DNA of 64,000 bases from Pycnopodia helianthoides (taxonomy: Eukaryota > Echinodermata > Asteroidea > Forcipulatida > Asteriidae): the NCBI GenBank assembly GCA_032158295.1, contig CM063258.1, positions 16,529,703 through 16,593,702 on the forward strand. Direction: 5' to 3'. The position numbers were made by a program, and so were the translations under genes. The notes under the pieces are model-generated. The model searched no databases, was not told the origin of the DNA, and saw nothing but the letters and a program-made list of their open reading frames with translations. Of the stretch, positions 49,309 to 62,342 are shown one piece after another. Numbering within the stretch: the first letter of the stretch is position 1; every line of letters starts with the position of its first letter.

Positions 49309-49688
49309 TTAAGGGAACATTACAGAATTGGTAATTGTAAAATATACTTTTGATCACAGATTTACATAAAACTTACACGGTCTAATGATGATGATAGTAG
49401 AAAACATCCCTTGAAACATTTCTGTCTGAAATGCCATGTTTGATGAGAAATGAATAAACTAATTTTGCGATTGGAGTTTATCGCTCAGTGAGCGTTTTAT
49501 TCATTTGTTGAATCTATGTGATTTCATGCAAACGTGTAATCGGTTTTTCACTATTTTCTCGTGACCCAGATGGCTGATCGATCTCAAACTTCTACAGGTT
49601 TGTCAGTTTATGTATATGGTGGATTACATAAAGTGCTTACACTGCCAGCAACTGTTTTGTTAGCAAAAACCAATTATGTAATGTTTAA
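49309..49688 (-). mobile_element. MITE family A, copy 5
   Basis: A 380-bp copy with TTAA at both borders and family A interior. The right end is degenerate (caattatgtaatgtttaa). Confidence 0.85.
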
Positions 49689-52299
49689 GTAATGAGAGTC
49701 GAAAAGAGACAAGACGATAAAACACAACGATGTAGTCCCCTTAATTGTTGACTTTTCACAATCCTTTTTTTTCGTCTGTATAATTCTCTTGTGAATTGAA
49801 GACCCATAAATGGAACAAGGTTTAGTACATGATACAACCAAAGTGCATAGATTTATTGTAAATATGAAATATTATGTTTTGTATCTAGCACGAGACGCAA
49901 GTCTCATAATGTCATGGCAACATGCCATAATTACCTTATAATGTTATAATTGCTGACTGAAAGGACATAACCTTCAGATGATGGCGGAACTCTAAATAAC
50001 AACAAACGTTTCGACTCTTTAATAATTCATAAAAGAGTTACACACATGCGGTTTTTGAATTTTGATCGTCGTGTATTTTTTAGTGGCTATGCTTGAGTAA
50101 ACAAAAGTGTGGGAGACGGACAAAGTTTGATCACAATACCAAAATATTAATGAAGGCCGTGGAGAAATATTAGTAAAGATAAAGAATGTGGTTTATTACC
50201 CACCATACTGTTTGACACAGATTGATAACTCCTGCAAAATGATGTGTCACAAATTGACTTAAAAAATTCAAAAGCGAGGAATTGTGTGATTGTGTGTGAA
50301 GGCGGTTTTCGTACAGGCATATCAGAATGTTAAATCGTATGAGAAATGAGGTATGAAAAATGAATTTGATATTTTCTAATAACAATAGAATTTCGCCCGT
50401 TTAAAAATTCACACCTTGTAAAACCATATTGTAAAATTAACCTTTGCTTGAATAGTGTCCGCATATACGTTGTGTAAGTTTACCTTGATTTCGTTTTACC
50501 TCCCCAAACATTCGTAAAATAAAAACAACATTGGGCTTTCATTTATTTTTGTTTATAAATAATGAAAATATAGTATTCTTTTAAACAAACAAGGCTGGGA
50601 GATAGAAATGCATTTGTGTAACTTAGCTATTCTACATGAAGTGACTTTTGTTACAACCAACGTCTCTGTCTGCAGAAAAGCCTTCATTATGAATAGTTCC
50701 AAATCGCTTTTGTTTCCGCTTTTGTTTTGATTCCTGCATTTGAGAAGACTCTAAATAAATAGCAGGTCTGTCTAGATTGAATGAGACAGGAGAAAACCTC
50801 AGCTCTGCAATGCCTCTACATGGTTTACCTTGTTTTTCTTAGCTGGGATCTGTTCCCAAATCCCTCCATTACTGTTCCCATATGACTTCTTATAAGCCCA
50901 TTTGTCAACATCATGTGTACGGCCACTTAGGTGGATATTGTGCTGCATTTCTCTTCATTTTGTTTAGACGCTTTTGAATTCCTTGGGCTTTAAGGCTGCT
51001 CGGAAATCTGCCATTTAATGACGGAATATAACTCTGAAAGGATTTTGGATTGTATTTTGATATAGCGTTTCCCTGTGGTAGAATTTTAAGAAAAGAAGAA
51101 TCTGCGATTGCTGAAGAACAGGGAGGCGCTGCGAGAGATGCATTGTCGTGTAAGTTTACAAATTGTGGTCGTTTAATTTTCAAATTTTTGACAAACTTGA
51201 TAACCATAATATGATTGGTATGATGTAGTTCGATGATGTATCTAGTTTATTCGACACAGACTACCCTTTTATTATAATATGATAAGAAATCAATATAAAC
51301 CGATAGCACTTAAAATTGCTTAACCCAATGTATAGGTTTTAAACTGTGGATAATTGAGAGCAAGATGCATGCTATGATGTTAGTGTCTGTAGGGGTGGGG
51401 ATATGGGTTGCAGGCTATGGTGTGTTTGGAGTGTATGTGTTGCAGGCTATGGTGTGTGTGTGTGGGTTGTGTTGGTTGCTTCTTTTCATTTAGTTGTCAT
51501 TTAAACGATGTCTATTTTGAAGGTTTACTGTAGCTGACGAAATTCAAGAATATCATTAAGGCCTGAAACATGTTATCAAGCCATGGTAAACTCAGTCCCT
51601 GAGTGCTGGTACAAGGAATCAGAATCTCATATTCGGGTCCAGTCTTGTATTGTCACCACCAGCATCGGTTGTCAGTCGAGTATAAACAAGATGAGGGGTC
51701 CGACAACTGCTTGGGGATCCGGGGTGGGGGTGGGGGTGTAGGCACGCCAGAATTCTGTATCCGCCCTAGGTATAAAAAGGAACTATACCATTGTTGTTAT
51801 TTCTGTGTATGATGTGTTTGGACTTATATTGTTAGACTATAAATACAGACATAATGTCAGATCATCTGAACCCTTTCTCGCCTCGTGTCCGGTCAACCGT
51901 GACAACTTCATTAAAACAACATCGTATTTCAATTAGGGTTTTTCAATAAGAGACATTAATGTATATGATGAATATATAAAATACCGGCAAATAAAATTGA
52001 AAGTTGTTTATTTTTATTATTGAGTGTTCCGTTTTCTGTTCTTCTCATCCCGGACGTGCCGGAGGAGGGGGGGGGGTCATTGTTGTGATTGTGTTGGTTT
52101 GGGTGTGCTTGACTTTTTTGAAAACAATTAGTGTGTTCGTCTGATAACTTAAATGTTTTTTGTAATCAAAATAAACCGATTTCTGCAGTGTTTTTCTTCA
52201 TATCTATGTATTTCTAAAAGCTCAGAGTATTATAATTAGATCTGTCATATAAAGTTGATGCTCAGCTACTTCTGTGGAAATGCCTCAGCTGCATGGCCG
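49689..52299. other. Intergenic DNA, nothing recognised
   Basis: Short G-rich runs occur at about 51718-51740 and 52062-52077. No gene is assigned. Confidence 0.45.
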
Positions 52300-52424
52300 T
52301 ATCGAACTGGCGGCTACAGCTACGGCTACGACTGTTGCTAAGGGTGTTGCTAAGGACGTCCTATACTTCAACGCATGATGACGCGGCAATCCAGCCGTAG
52401 CCGTAGCCGAAGCCGTCGATTCAG
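52300..52424. mobile_element. Short element with GGCTAC-repeat inverted ends, copy 2
   Basis: Same family as 17862-17972, in the opposite internal orientation: ends 'actggcggctacagctacgg' and 'ccgtagccgtagccgaagcc', interior 'ttgctaagggtgttgctaag' and 'cctatacttcaacgcatgat'. Confidence 0.75.
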
Positions 52425-53814
52425 ACACGTCCCGTGTTTCACTAAGGTTTGAGACAGAATTACGTTGAGTTTGAATGACAAGCTCGCTTTCTTTATGCAC
52501 TTATCCGTGTCTCTAAATTTTCTTGAAATGGAACTGGCAAATATGTCTTCATTTTTTGGTGCCATCGTTTTGATGATTGTTATGGACTTGTGATGTTTTT
52601 TTTTGTTTTTTTTCCAATTCAATTCAAACATAAATTTATTTTTCATATTGGTAAAAAACACACTAAAAAGAACACTTATGGACAATTATTTAAATCAAAC
52701 ACAACCCAGAACTGAAGTGAAAAAAAATTAGTGAAATGGATATGGAGCAAACCAATATGGGGGCATTTTCAGAAGCCGAAAGGAGGCTTGTATTGTAATG
52801 CCCACTGACAAATACAAACCGACACAAATTACAGCAAAAACAAAACAACAAACAAACAAATATTAACATTTGAACTTAAAGAGGAATACGTTGACCGGAA
52901 ATAACAATGATAATACAACTGACAAGAAGGAGTTTGCAGATTGACGACGAGGATATTTTAAAACTCAACAGTTTGGCCACAAGGCAGAAATGCATAAAAG
53001 AAAGAAAGGAAACTAAGCTGAATTTTGGGAAACCAACATTATTCTAAAACGGGCCTTGAACTGAACCTGAGAGGGCTTGGGTTTTAAGGCTTTGAGACCA
53101 TTCCATACTCGGTTTAATAAATAACTTTAAATGTAACGTAATCGATTACATGGTCTTGACATTCTATTTATTTTTCATTGAATAATTTGCTTGCTTGATT
53201 AATTCATTGAGAAATGGATTGATTAGTTGATTTTTTTTTCAACTCGTCTCCCAGTTGTAGATCTTGCAATGCGTGCCTATGTTTACAATGAACGACGTAT
53301 GCGTGTGTTTTGTTTTGTTCTTTTCCCGGATTTAACTTATGTTTGTTCTTTCTAACAGAGTCTATTTTGCTTATTATTTTAACATCGGTTAGTAATTAAT
53401 CAATTTTGTGGTGTTTACAAGACAATTTTTCGTATAGGCCGAACAGTATATCCCCTGCGGCAAGACGCTGAATTCACAATGGATGATTTATCCTCGGCAA
53501 ACATTTCGCAAAAAGTTGAGGGCAATACTTTGTCTAAATCATACTCAGACAAAAATGATTAAACCCTCAACTTAATTTTTGTTTTAGTGATTTATTATAC
53601 AATACTATTATATCATTGATTGGATTAAAATTTAGCTTTAAATTTGTTGTTAAAAAGCAATACATGTGTGTAATTTCTCTTGATAGGTTGAGTGACTTAC
53701 GAGTCAAAACGGTTTGTGACAATCTTATTTGTACAATCATATAATTTTAAAAAAGTGGGTCAAAAACGACCTGGCTGCTTGATTTTCGTGAGACCTGACC
53801 ATTGCATAGCTCAG

Positions 53815-53940
53815 AGCCGGTTCGCGCCCAAACCAGCGTCGAACCAACTCACATCAGCGTCGAACCCACTTAAATCAGCGTCGAACCCACTCATATCAGA
53901 GTCAAGTCCATCCAAATTGAAGTCAAGTTCACTCAAACCT
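53815..53940 (+). repeat. 23-bp tandem repeat, about 5 copies
   Basis: Units of the form 'tcagcgtcgaacccactcaaa', progressively diverging to 'tgaagtcaagttcactcaaa'. The array lies in the intergenic interval. Confidence 0.85.
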
Positions 53941-55898
53941 ATCTCGCATACATATTTTTTTTAAGTGTTTAATTATTAGTCCGGTTATTTATGGAGGACT
54001 TGATGCTCATTCCATTTCACACAAGGTTTTAAAAAAGGAGTCTTGTTTGCTTTATCTGTCCATCCATCTTCCTGTACCCGAATTGTCCCCACTGTTTTGC
54101 CCGACTTTGGGAGGGCAGTAGCCCCCACCCCCCCTAACTCGTGCAATCCAACTTATATTCATACATGATTCTGTAAGCATAATGTATACATGTCCGTAGA
54201 TTAACAAGTTGATCTCAGTGACAGGCATTATCAGAAGCGGTAAATTCTCTTCTCAATGGCTCCATGTGGATAGTCATAATTAATTAACTCGCCCCGTGCC
54301 GATCGATCTCTCCATAGATGTGTACCAGTCCAATAGAAGTGTAATCAAGTACATGTACTATGGTATTAGGCTGAGAAATTTTGCCTCCATTGCGCACCTG
54401 TTACTGATTGGGTATGATTCTTATCTGGCTAGTCAAACAGAGTACCCGATTACGAAGCTTTCGATTTGTGAATGACGTAAGCCATATTTCGCTTTGATCT
54501 TCGCAGGATTATATTTGATTGAAGAGAAGAAAAAATGGAATCCTCAACTAAAAACACTCACGATGTATAACAGCAAATTTCCTGTGAAATATGTTTTTTT
54601 TTAATTAATGTTACTGATTGTCTCTTAATAATGATTGATACAGATATGATTATTAGTATTGTCAAACCTCTTTTTTATATACCCTCTTTGTCTGCATGGA
54701 TTGTTGTATTAATTTGTTTGCCCTATTTATCTCCATGACAATTTAATCACAAGCCAATAACATACAGTTTGCTAAGTGGGGATATAATGCTACGTAGGTT
54801 CCCCACATTGATAGCCGAGTTTTGATGTCTACTGTGGACCATTGGATTGTGTATTCGCTTTCTTTTGCATTACATAACAAAATACGAAAACACTAAGCTG
54901 GCGGCTCATTGGCATTGACAGTATGCGAAAAGGGACTAACTTAAAATAGAAAATAAAATTGACACATTGATGACGAAATGTAAACATCATTATTCTTAAC
55001 ATGATTAAAAATGTATGACTTTACAAATTTGATTGATTTATGAGGTTTTTTTTTAAATTCAACCTATGTATTGTTTCATGAAGATAACATGATAGATTGT
55101 AACAAAAACTTTGATTCGTATGGCACTGGCCTACTAGGTTTTGTTGGATAAGATTTACATTATTTGTTTTCCATTTTCAAGATATTCGCTTACATTTTCG
55201 CACACAACAACAGACAAAATAATTCAATAGTTGTATTACAGTAACTCTAAAGTATAAATCTCGCGTTTTCTGTCATTGTTGTTCAATTCTCGCGTTTTCT
55301 GCCACTGTTCTGCCGCTCTCACCAATGATGTTCTTTAACTTAATAATATTCATAAACAAGTCATCTTATTGGTGGGGAATGGTTTTGACGTCAGCATTAA
55401 ATAGTAATTGGTGGGGAACTGGAATAGTACGTTTTATCATCAACTACAAAACATAAACATGTGTAAAACTAGAACCAAATCCAAGCGAAGGTTATAAAGT
55501 CAAGACCATACAGATCCACGTCTGAACGCGATTGCGCAACACTATGAGGTGATGCAGTCAGACGTTACATCCATACACGTAGATAATAATTCATATTTGG
55601 TAAATATATTACAATTTTCAACAATTCTTAGTATGTACAATATAGATATTATACACATCATGTGTTATTGGCACAGTCAGATTGCCTTCCGTCCACGATC
55701 TCATTTTGAAATCACACACACATTCAAATATGCGTGATTGTCGAGGTTATCCCGTTGGGATAATAATGACGTAATGTACATCACGCATCATCTTAGTAAT
55801 GACGTCATTCAGTCGCCATTTTTCACCATGTCCATTATCATGTTCAGTTTGTTTCTAATATTGCGCATAGTCATGTTCATGCATCAGTCACGTGGGCA
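53941..55898. other. Intergenic DNA and probable GFI1 3' UTR, nothing specific recognised
   Basis: The GFI1 3' UTR should extend leftward from 55899. I do not see a clear AATAAA on the - strand close by, so its end is not set. Confidence 0.35.
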
Positions 55899-56159
<261 letters not shown>

Positions 56160-57239
56160 TCAATATGAAATTGTCTTACCAATAATATAATGAGGACACA
56201 ACGTCTGTATGATGACAATATGCTTATCATTGTGTAAACCTTGTAACTTGATAGGCTGGTGTCGTTGACGTCATTATCTACACTGTAATAATACGTGTTG
56301 TACAAGTCTGGGAGTATGACAAAAGAAATTGTGTCAAAAGTTGTTAACTTCTGTCAATGAACACTCAATCATTGCAAAGCATGTCATTTATACTGGTACC
56401 ACTTTACAATCAAGTTCTCTCAACGACGACATTTTGGTAAATTTCTGAATCATCCGTCTGTCTAAAAATAACCCAAAACGAAACACCACCGTGTCTCGAA
56501 GCGGACCATGTAACTGAAGTAGTTTTAAAAACCCTTTGTTTTATCCACCAGTGAACTTTTAGGGGGTCCCACACCTATTTTGAAGTGGGTTTGAAATCGT
56601 GAAGTTGCCGATTCCTTATAGACTAACACAAATCAAGTTTTCATTTTATTAAAAATGCCTTCCTTGTTTTGAAACACAATTAACAACCAAATGCTAATAG
56701 TGGGTTTTTAAAAATGGTATCGAGCAATTCAAAAGTACATTTCACCTGATGTATTTCTTGGTTTGTCGCAATCTATAAAGGACATTGTAAAATCACTGTT
56801 GTTATTTCGAAATTAAATTGTCGTTCTTCAACACGCTCTTAAAACAAGGAAGGGTTGAATTCAATAAAGGTTTAGGCAATCACTCTTGAGAACTTATGAA
56901 ACCTAAAATATGTCATCTCATTAGAGAAAAAAGTAATCGGTTAACCAAAAAACTGTATAAAAATTTGCTGTGCATATTTTATTTTTATTTTCAAAGCTCT
57001 AAAGATATAAGCGAGGGATGTTGAGGGTTTTGTCTGTATATTTTGAAGCGCTGGTGAAAAGTACGAGAGATCAAATCCAATCCCAACATTTCCAGCCGAC
57101 GAAATTATGGGGCAGATGTTAAAACGACAGCCTCTTGGGTGACAGCGTGTGACAAGAAGGCACCGTTACACGGATTTCACCCAAATTTAGCGGCAACGGT
57201 GGTTTGTAACCAATTTTAGAGGGTGTTCTAGCGTGTAGA

Positions 57240-57860
57240 GTCGGTTCAGCTAGTGGGGGCCGTTGGTGCGTGTGTACCGGGCAAGCCTTGCGGCGGGCCT
57301 TGAAGGTGTCTTGCCACTATGCTGTGAGCTGCTCCACTCGGCCCATCTCGCTCCTCCTTCCACGCTCGACTCATGCATGCGCAAATTTAACAGCAAAAAG
57401 CCAACACTTCTCAAGTGTAAGAATCAAGGAGATGCTGATATAAGACGGGCGTCTTAATTCTTAAGTAATAGTTGCTAAGTCACTTGTGACGATGAGGAAG
57501 TGTCTGTTTGCTTCTCGAGGGATTCGAAGAAACTGTTTTCCCGTAACTAATGTCATACAGCTGCGGTACCCGATACGACGGCGCACTGCTGGACCGTGCA
57601 GTGGGTAGATTCACCGGCAGGAGCACAGCGAGGATGGTCCGGTGCACTGCGGCTGGGTCGCGGACGTTACGGTCGGTCGGGTTTGCCACCTGCCGGGAGG
57701 GAATGTCGTTGTCACAGATACGATGTCTCACGTCACCCGCTCGGTGTAAACCTTTATGGTTAGACGTGTTACTTGGTAGTCCCACCGAGCCGCTGAAGAT
57801 ATTGCATGGTAACTTGGGCGTGCAATGGCTGTCGTTTTGCCGACATTTTATGCTAAATTG
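57240..57860. promoter_or_regulatory. CpG-rich island-like segment inside the GFI1 intron
   Basis: Two GC- and CpG-rich blocks (about 57240-57390 and 57550-57800) stand out from the AT-rich surroundings, with CpG-dense runs such as 'gggtcgcggacgttacggtcg'. Open frames of about 100 residues cross the second block on both strands, but neither resembles a known protein and neither is flanked by obvious splice sites. An intronic regulatory element, an alternative promoter, or an exon of an unknown transcript are all possible. Confidence 0.3.
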
Positions 57861-58201
57861 TTCACATTGATCTCGGACCTTCTGTTTGTACAGGTCAAAT
57901 GATTCAAATTAACCCATCAACCATCCCACTCTATAGCGCCAATAATGAATCTATAGGAGTCAAGATGACAGAAAGGGTTTAGATGTCAACCACACTGTCC
58001 GTAGAGGGTTCAACATAACCCCCCTTCCTATCCTATTCAGCACCCAAGCGTGCCAGGGTAACACCCCACCCAGTCACCCTAAGTGAGAGTCAACGACTTG
58101 GTCTCAAAAGTACAATTGACCGATCTGTTCAACTCATTGTTAGAGAAATACGAGACGTCCTCACCGATCGTGAGAATTTTCAAACCAAATAAACTGTGGA
58201 A

Positions 58202-58500
58202 AACATGAGGGTAAGGGTTCAGTTGAGTCCACAATCTTCGGATAAAAGCGGCACGTGAATCGGTAGAATCTAAAGCAAATTGAGAAGGTGAACCAGATTT
58301 ATGCTGGTTTTGAACGGACTGACCTATCGTTACTCATTCGAACCAACGTTGGTTTCACTAATATGAGGGTAGGGCCTAGTATAAGGATTCAGTTTATCCC
58401 CTTGATGTAGTCAGTCATCTGATAAAAGCGGCACGTGCATCGTAGACTACAAGCAAAGGTAGAGGATGAACAGGATTTATGCTGGTTTTAAACGAAGCAG
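58202..58500. repeat. Tandemly duplicated ~130-bp module with conserved CACGTG E-box, GFI1 intron
   Basis: Two diverged copies (about 58202-58315 and 58361-58495) share 'atgagggta', 'gataaaagcggcacgtg' and 'gatttatgctggttttgaac'-like segments in the same order. The two CACGTG motifs lie 180 bp apart. The copies sit inside the GFI1 intron and are not seen elsewhere in the window. Confidence 0.55.
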
Positions 58501-61500
58501 GTTTTTGTTGATATATAGTATAGCTAGACTGCAGTTAACTAAGACTGAGGTGAATTAGAAAGATTAGCAATATAGTTGCGTCTTGTGTCCAACGGTCTTT
58601 ATATCCTTTCTAATCAAATCGAGGCTAGCCTCGCGACGTACATCAATACTAAACCAGGCAGAGGAATCTTTCAAAGTTGCTGGTAGCATTTCAAATGTTC
58701 TACTATACCCATAATTCCTTCAACATTGCACAATATAACTCATAATCAACTATAACTTTATGATTGGGTTATAAATCAAACCTGACTTTGATCGGCCCAC
58801 GGTTTAATGTGATGCCATAACAGCCGAACCAATTCATGGACTGTACAGTCAACTCAAAGCCCACACTTCCCTAGATCTACATCATCCTTCAAAACCAGCT
58901 TGCCCGTATTCATCTTTCCTCCATCCCTCTCCTTTCCTCCCTCCCCGGAAAACGATACTCATCTCCCCCACTTAAAGATCACTCAAATAGCTTCCTGAAT
59001 TACAAGTTAAGCATCCGATGACTGTTTCATGTATCGTATTCCCGGTGTCACGTCACCAAAAATTATAGTCGAAATTGTTCATCCACTGCTTACACGCGTT
59101 GACTTTTATCCCCCCTTGAACTGTAATGTGTGAACGACTTTTTGTTGAAAATTAAAAAGCCGATTAACATTTACATGTAAAATCTACCCACGTCTGCCAT
59201 AACCCACTGGGGCTATACCTGATGACTTGTGTGTGTGTACATTATCAGTCCACATAGTGGCTGTCCATTTATTCAATCGTTGTACCCCATTGAGGCAATG
59301 TCGGGAACCACCATACGTTCTTTACAACATGAATTTCAAATTGGCTGTACACTCATTATAGTGAAGTAAAAATCTGGCAAATATGCGGGTTTTCCTTGCT
59401 AATTGCCCCGCCCACAAGATGTAATGTTCGATAATTAGTCCATATGTTTTGAGGGTCCTTCCAAAACTGGCTAGTGTACACGATCATACTCTTTTTCAAA
59501 GCGCAAAACAAACGTGGTTTAAATCAAATGAAGAAATATGAGTTAACATCTTTTCAAACTTTGTGGAGAAATTTTTAAACCAAACTGTAGGAGAGCAAGT
59601 CTTCATTACCAAATCTAAACTGTTTAGCAATCGGTATTGTTTCATGGACTCACGTGCAAGGAGTTTAGGTCTGATTTATTTGAAAAACCAAGACCTAATG
59701 CTTTTTATGAACATTGGTTTTGAGAATTTGCATAAACTATTATCATAAATCATGGAGCAGCTTGTATGATTCATTTTAAATAAAAGAAATTTTGACGATA
59801 GAGTCTTCTCAATTGAACCTAAATTGCCGAGTGAAACATTCTTTCCGTACTTAGTAAGGAGATTACAGACTTTGGATTGGGGTTTTTCGTTCTCTATAGC
59901 CTTTCTTCACTGAGTAGCTGTGAATCCATTTGTTTGAATTGCCACTACGGGCAACTGTGGTAACTTGGCTTACTCATTGAATGAGAAATGTAGGTACACG
60001 GAAAGAAGATGAAGTAACAATAGAACTACATGAGTGCTCGGTCATTCCTCCTTTTGAACCCAGCATTATCCTCTTTTCATCTTAAAGGCTTTCTTCCATG
60101 GAGGATTGTTGAGATTTGGGGAGTTGTGGTTAAACCTCTTTCCATGTATGGACCACAACAAATCTTAGAGACGTCGTGATTGCGTTCAAAGTTGAGGTGT
60201 TCTAGACCTGTGTTGGTCTGGGGGTTGGTAAAGAGGTGACTAATGAACTAAGCTGATCAATGCTACGGGTGTGGCTTTATGTAGCATCTTCAGCTTGCTT
60301 ACAACATCTTGATACATCCAAACAGAAGCCCTTAAAACTTTAATGAGTAGTCTCTGTACAATGAAAGTACAGGACCCTAATCTGACCCAGTCTTCTCCTA
60401 CAAGAAAACCTGTTGACGTCTTTGCTTGATTAATTGTATCTCTGTATTTTAAGGATTATACACACGCCTGGAATGCATGTCTTGGATGAGACTCCAAAAA
60501 GAGCTAGGATGAATGACAAGTGCGGAAACTCAAACCCAACATGAGGAGAGCGGATGCAGTATAACAATGGTTCATTATTGATGAGTTATACCCGGTTATG
60601 AGGAAGACCAAGGCAAAGCAATTGATTTCTGTTTGGGTGCTTCAAGCCCTGATCGATACCTAATTCTCATGCCCCGGGCATTTTGAGCCCCACAGTTCCC
60701 ATTTCCTGTTGTGGGTTCTACCCGATTTAAGTGCATTACGCCACCTACATCCTAACTTATCCCCTTTTATTCAAAAGATGATCTCACCACATTGGCTTGA
60801 AAGTTACTTTTCCCACAGTCGAGCCAAACGTAAAGATAAGGACAGATGTCCAAAATGACGTCAAATAATCGTTGTTGTCAGTGAAGAGTGGTAGTCACGT
60901 CTTGTTTACGTCTGTTTTAAAATGTCAACTCATGTAACGATATCATGTTGTGATTTGTCTCGTTCATCCCTTTGTTTACAGTTTTATACTATAATCAGAA
61001 TCGTTAAACTTAATGAAAGCCAGCATTTAGTAATCTGAGATTGTACTGTCGTAACAATAATAAAGACTTAATTGCAATCGTATACAGCCAATCAACAAAA
61101 GTTGTATTTTTTAGAGCCTTGATTGTGGTATTGGTTGTCGTGGCAACGTGGCATTTAAAGCAAATCGGATGCTGTTGTTACTGGCTGTTCATCCCTGTGT
61201 GCTTCCTTAACCATCTCAACGCAAACAATCAACATATCAATAATAATTTCCATACAAGCTGTTTAGCAGAGAATATTACTGAAAGATGCTAGGTCAAATT
61301 TTTAGCCGATTTGATCTCAAAATTCAGATTTGAACTTTAAATAGTTATAAGCTTTCATTTGAGGCATTGCACGAACAAATCTGCCGATGATAGGTGGTAG
61401 TTAATTAACAAACTATAGCAGTTAATTGTTACCGGTATCCCGACATAATCTCACGTCCATCAGCCATGTATAGACAATTTTGCATATTACATGTATTGTA

Positions 61501-61679
61501 TGCATTGCTCTGGGCACATGCGATAGTTTCTGTTTGTTTTTTCGTTTTGAAATGGCATCACCTGTCCAAATTCGTTTTGAGAAAAAAATGTAAAAGACAG
61601 TTTTTGTCAGTGAAAATCGGGCCTTGCAACTTCAGTACTGTGTGATAGCTCTATGTGTTTATGTTTTGTGATTGCTTAC

Positions 61680-62342
61680 CTGTATGAATGTACGTGTGTT
61701 TCTTCATATCTGATTTCTGGTGGAATCTCTTGCCGCAGTACTCGCAAGGATATGGTCTTGTATCAGAATGAATCAGCATGTGGGTAGACAGGGTAGAGGA
61801 TCTCTTGAATGTCTTGCCACATTGTTTGCAATGAAACGATCTCTCCTGACTATGGACTGCCCGGTGTTGGCTCAAACTTACGGCATGTCCGAAGGTTTTA
61901 TGGCACAAATCGCAGGCGTACGGCCTCTTCCCGCTGTGTGATCGACGGACATGAACCTCAAGTCCATGGGGTGTGCTAAAGACTTTGTTACAGTCAAGAC
62001 AGGTGTATGTGCCATGTTGGCCAGGCGAGCCGCAGAGAGGTGGGGAAGGAGAGAAGAGTTTTCTCTCGGCTCGGAACTCTTCTGGGTCAGACGAGTATCT
62101 TCTCTGTAGTGGGGGGCGTTCCATGCCAATAAATGGGTGCTGTCTCAACCCAGCTGCACCGGGGAGGGATTGCACGTAAGCGGGTATCCCTACCCCAAGC
62201 TTAGCCCGGTACCAGTTTAGGTCATCAAGCGAGAAGGATTTGAGAAGGTCTTTTTCGATTTGTGCAAAACGAGCTCTGTAGACGTCGGTATAGCTGAGGC
62301 GGCCATCTTTCAACAGCTCTGATATTTCACGGCTGATGAAAC
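61680..62342 (-). CDS. GFI1: GFI1 coding exon with zinc fingers 1-4
   Basis: The acceptor is ctcactacag|GT at 62343-62344 and the donor is CATACAG|gtaagc at 61679. The exon opens with [19 protein letters not shown] and a roughly 50-residue, probably helical, Lys/Asp-rich stretch, then a Pro/Ser-rich linker. Fingers follow: YTCLDC..H, YACDLC..H, FHCKQC..H and YPCEYC..H, all with canonical C2H2 ligands and GFI1-type linkers ([24 protein letters not shown]). An apparent Met at 62313 is an internal TTG Leu codon. Frame continuity to the acceptor shows the exon is internal. Confidence 0.95.

Noticed and set aside
61651..61679. Residues after HTG in the 220-codon - strand frame
   Set aside because: They follow the gtaagc donor, and the next exon restores the finger linker, so they are intronic.
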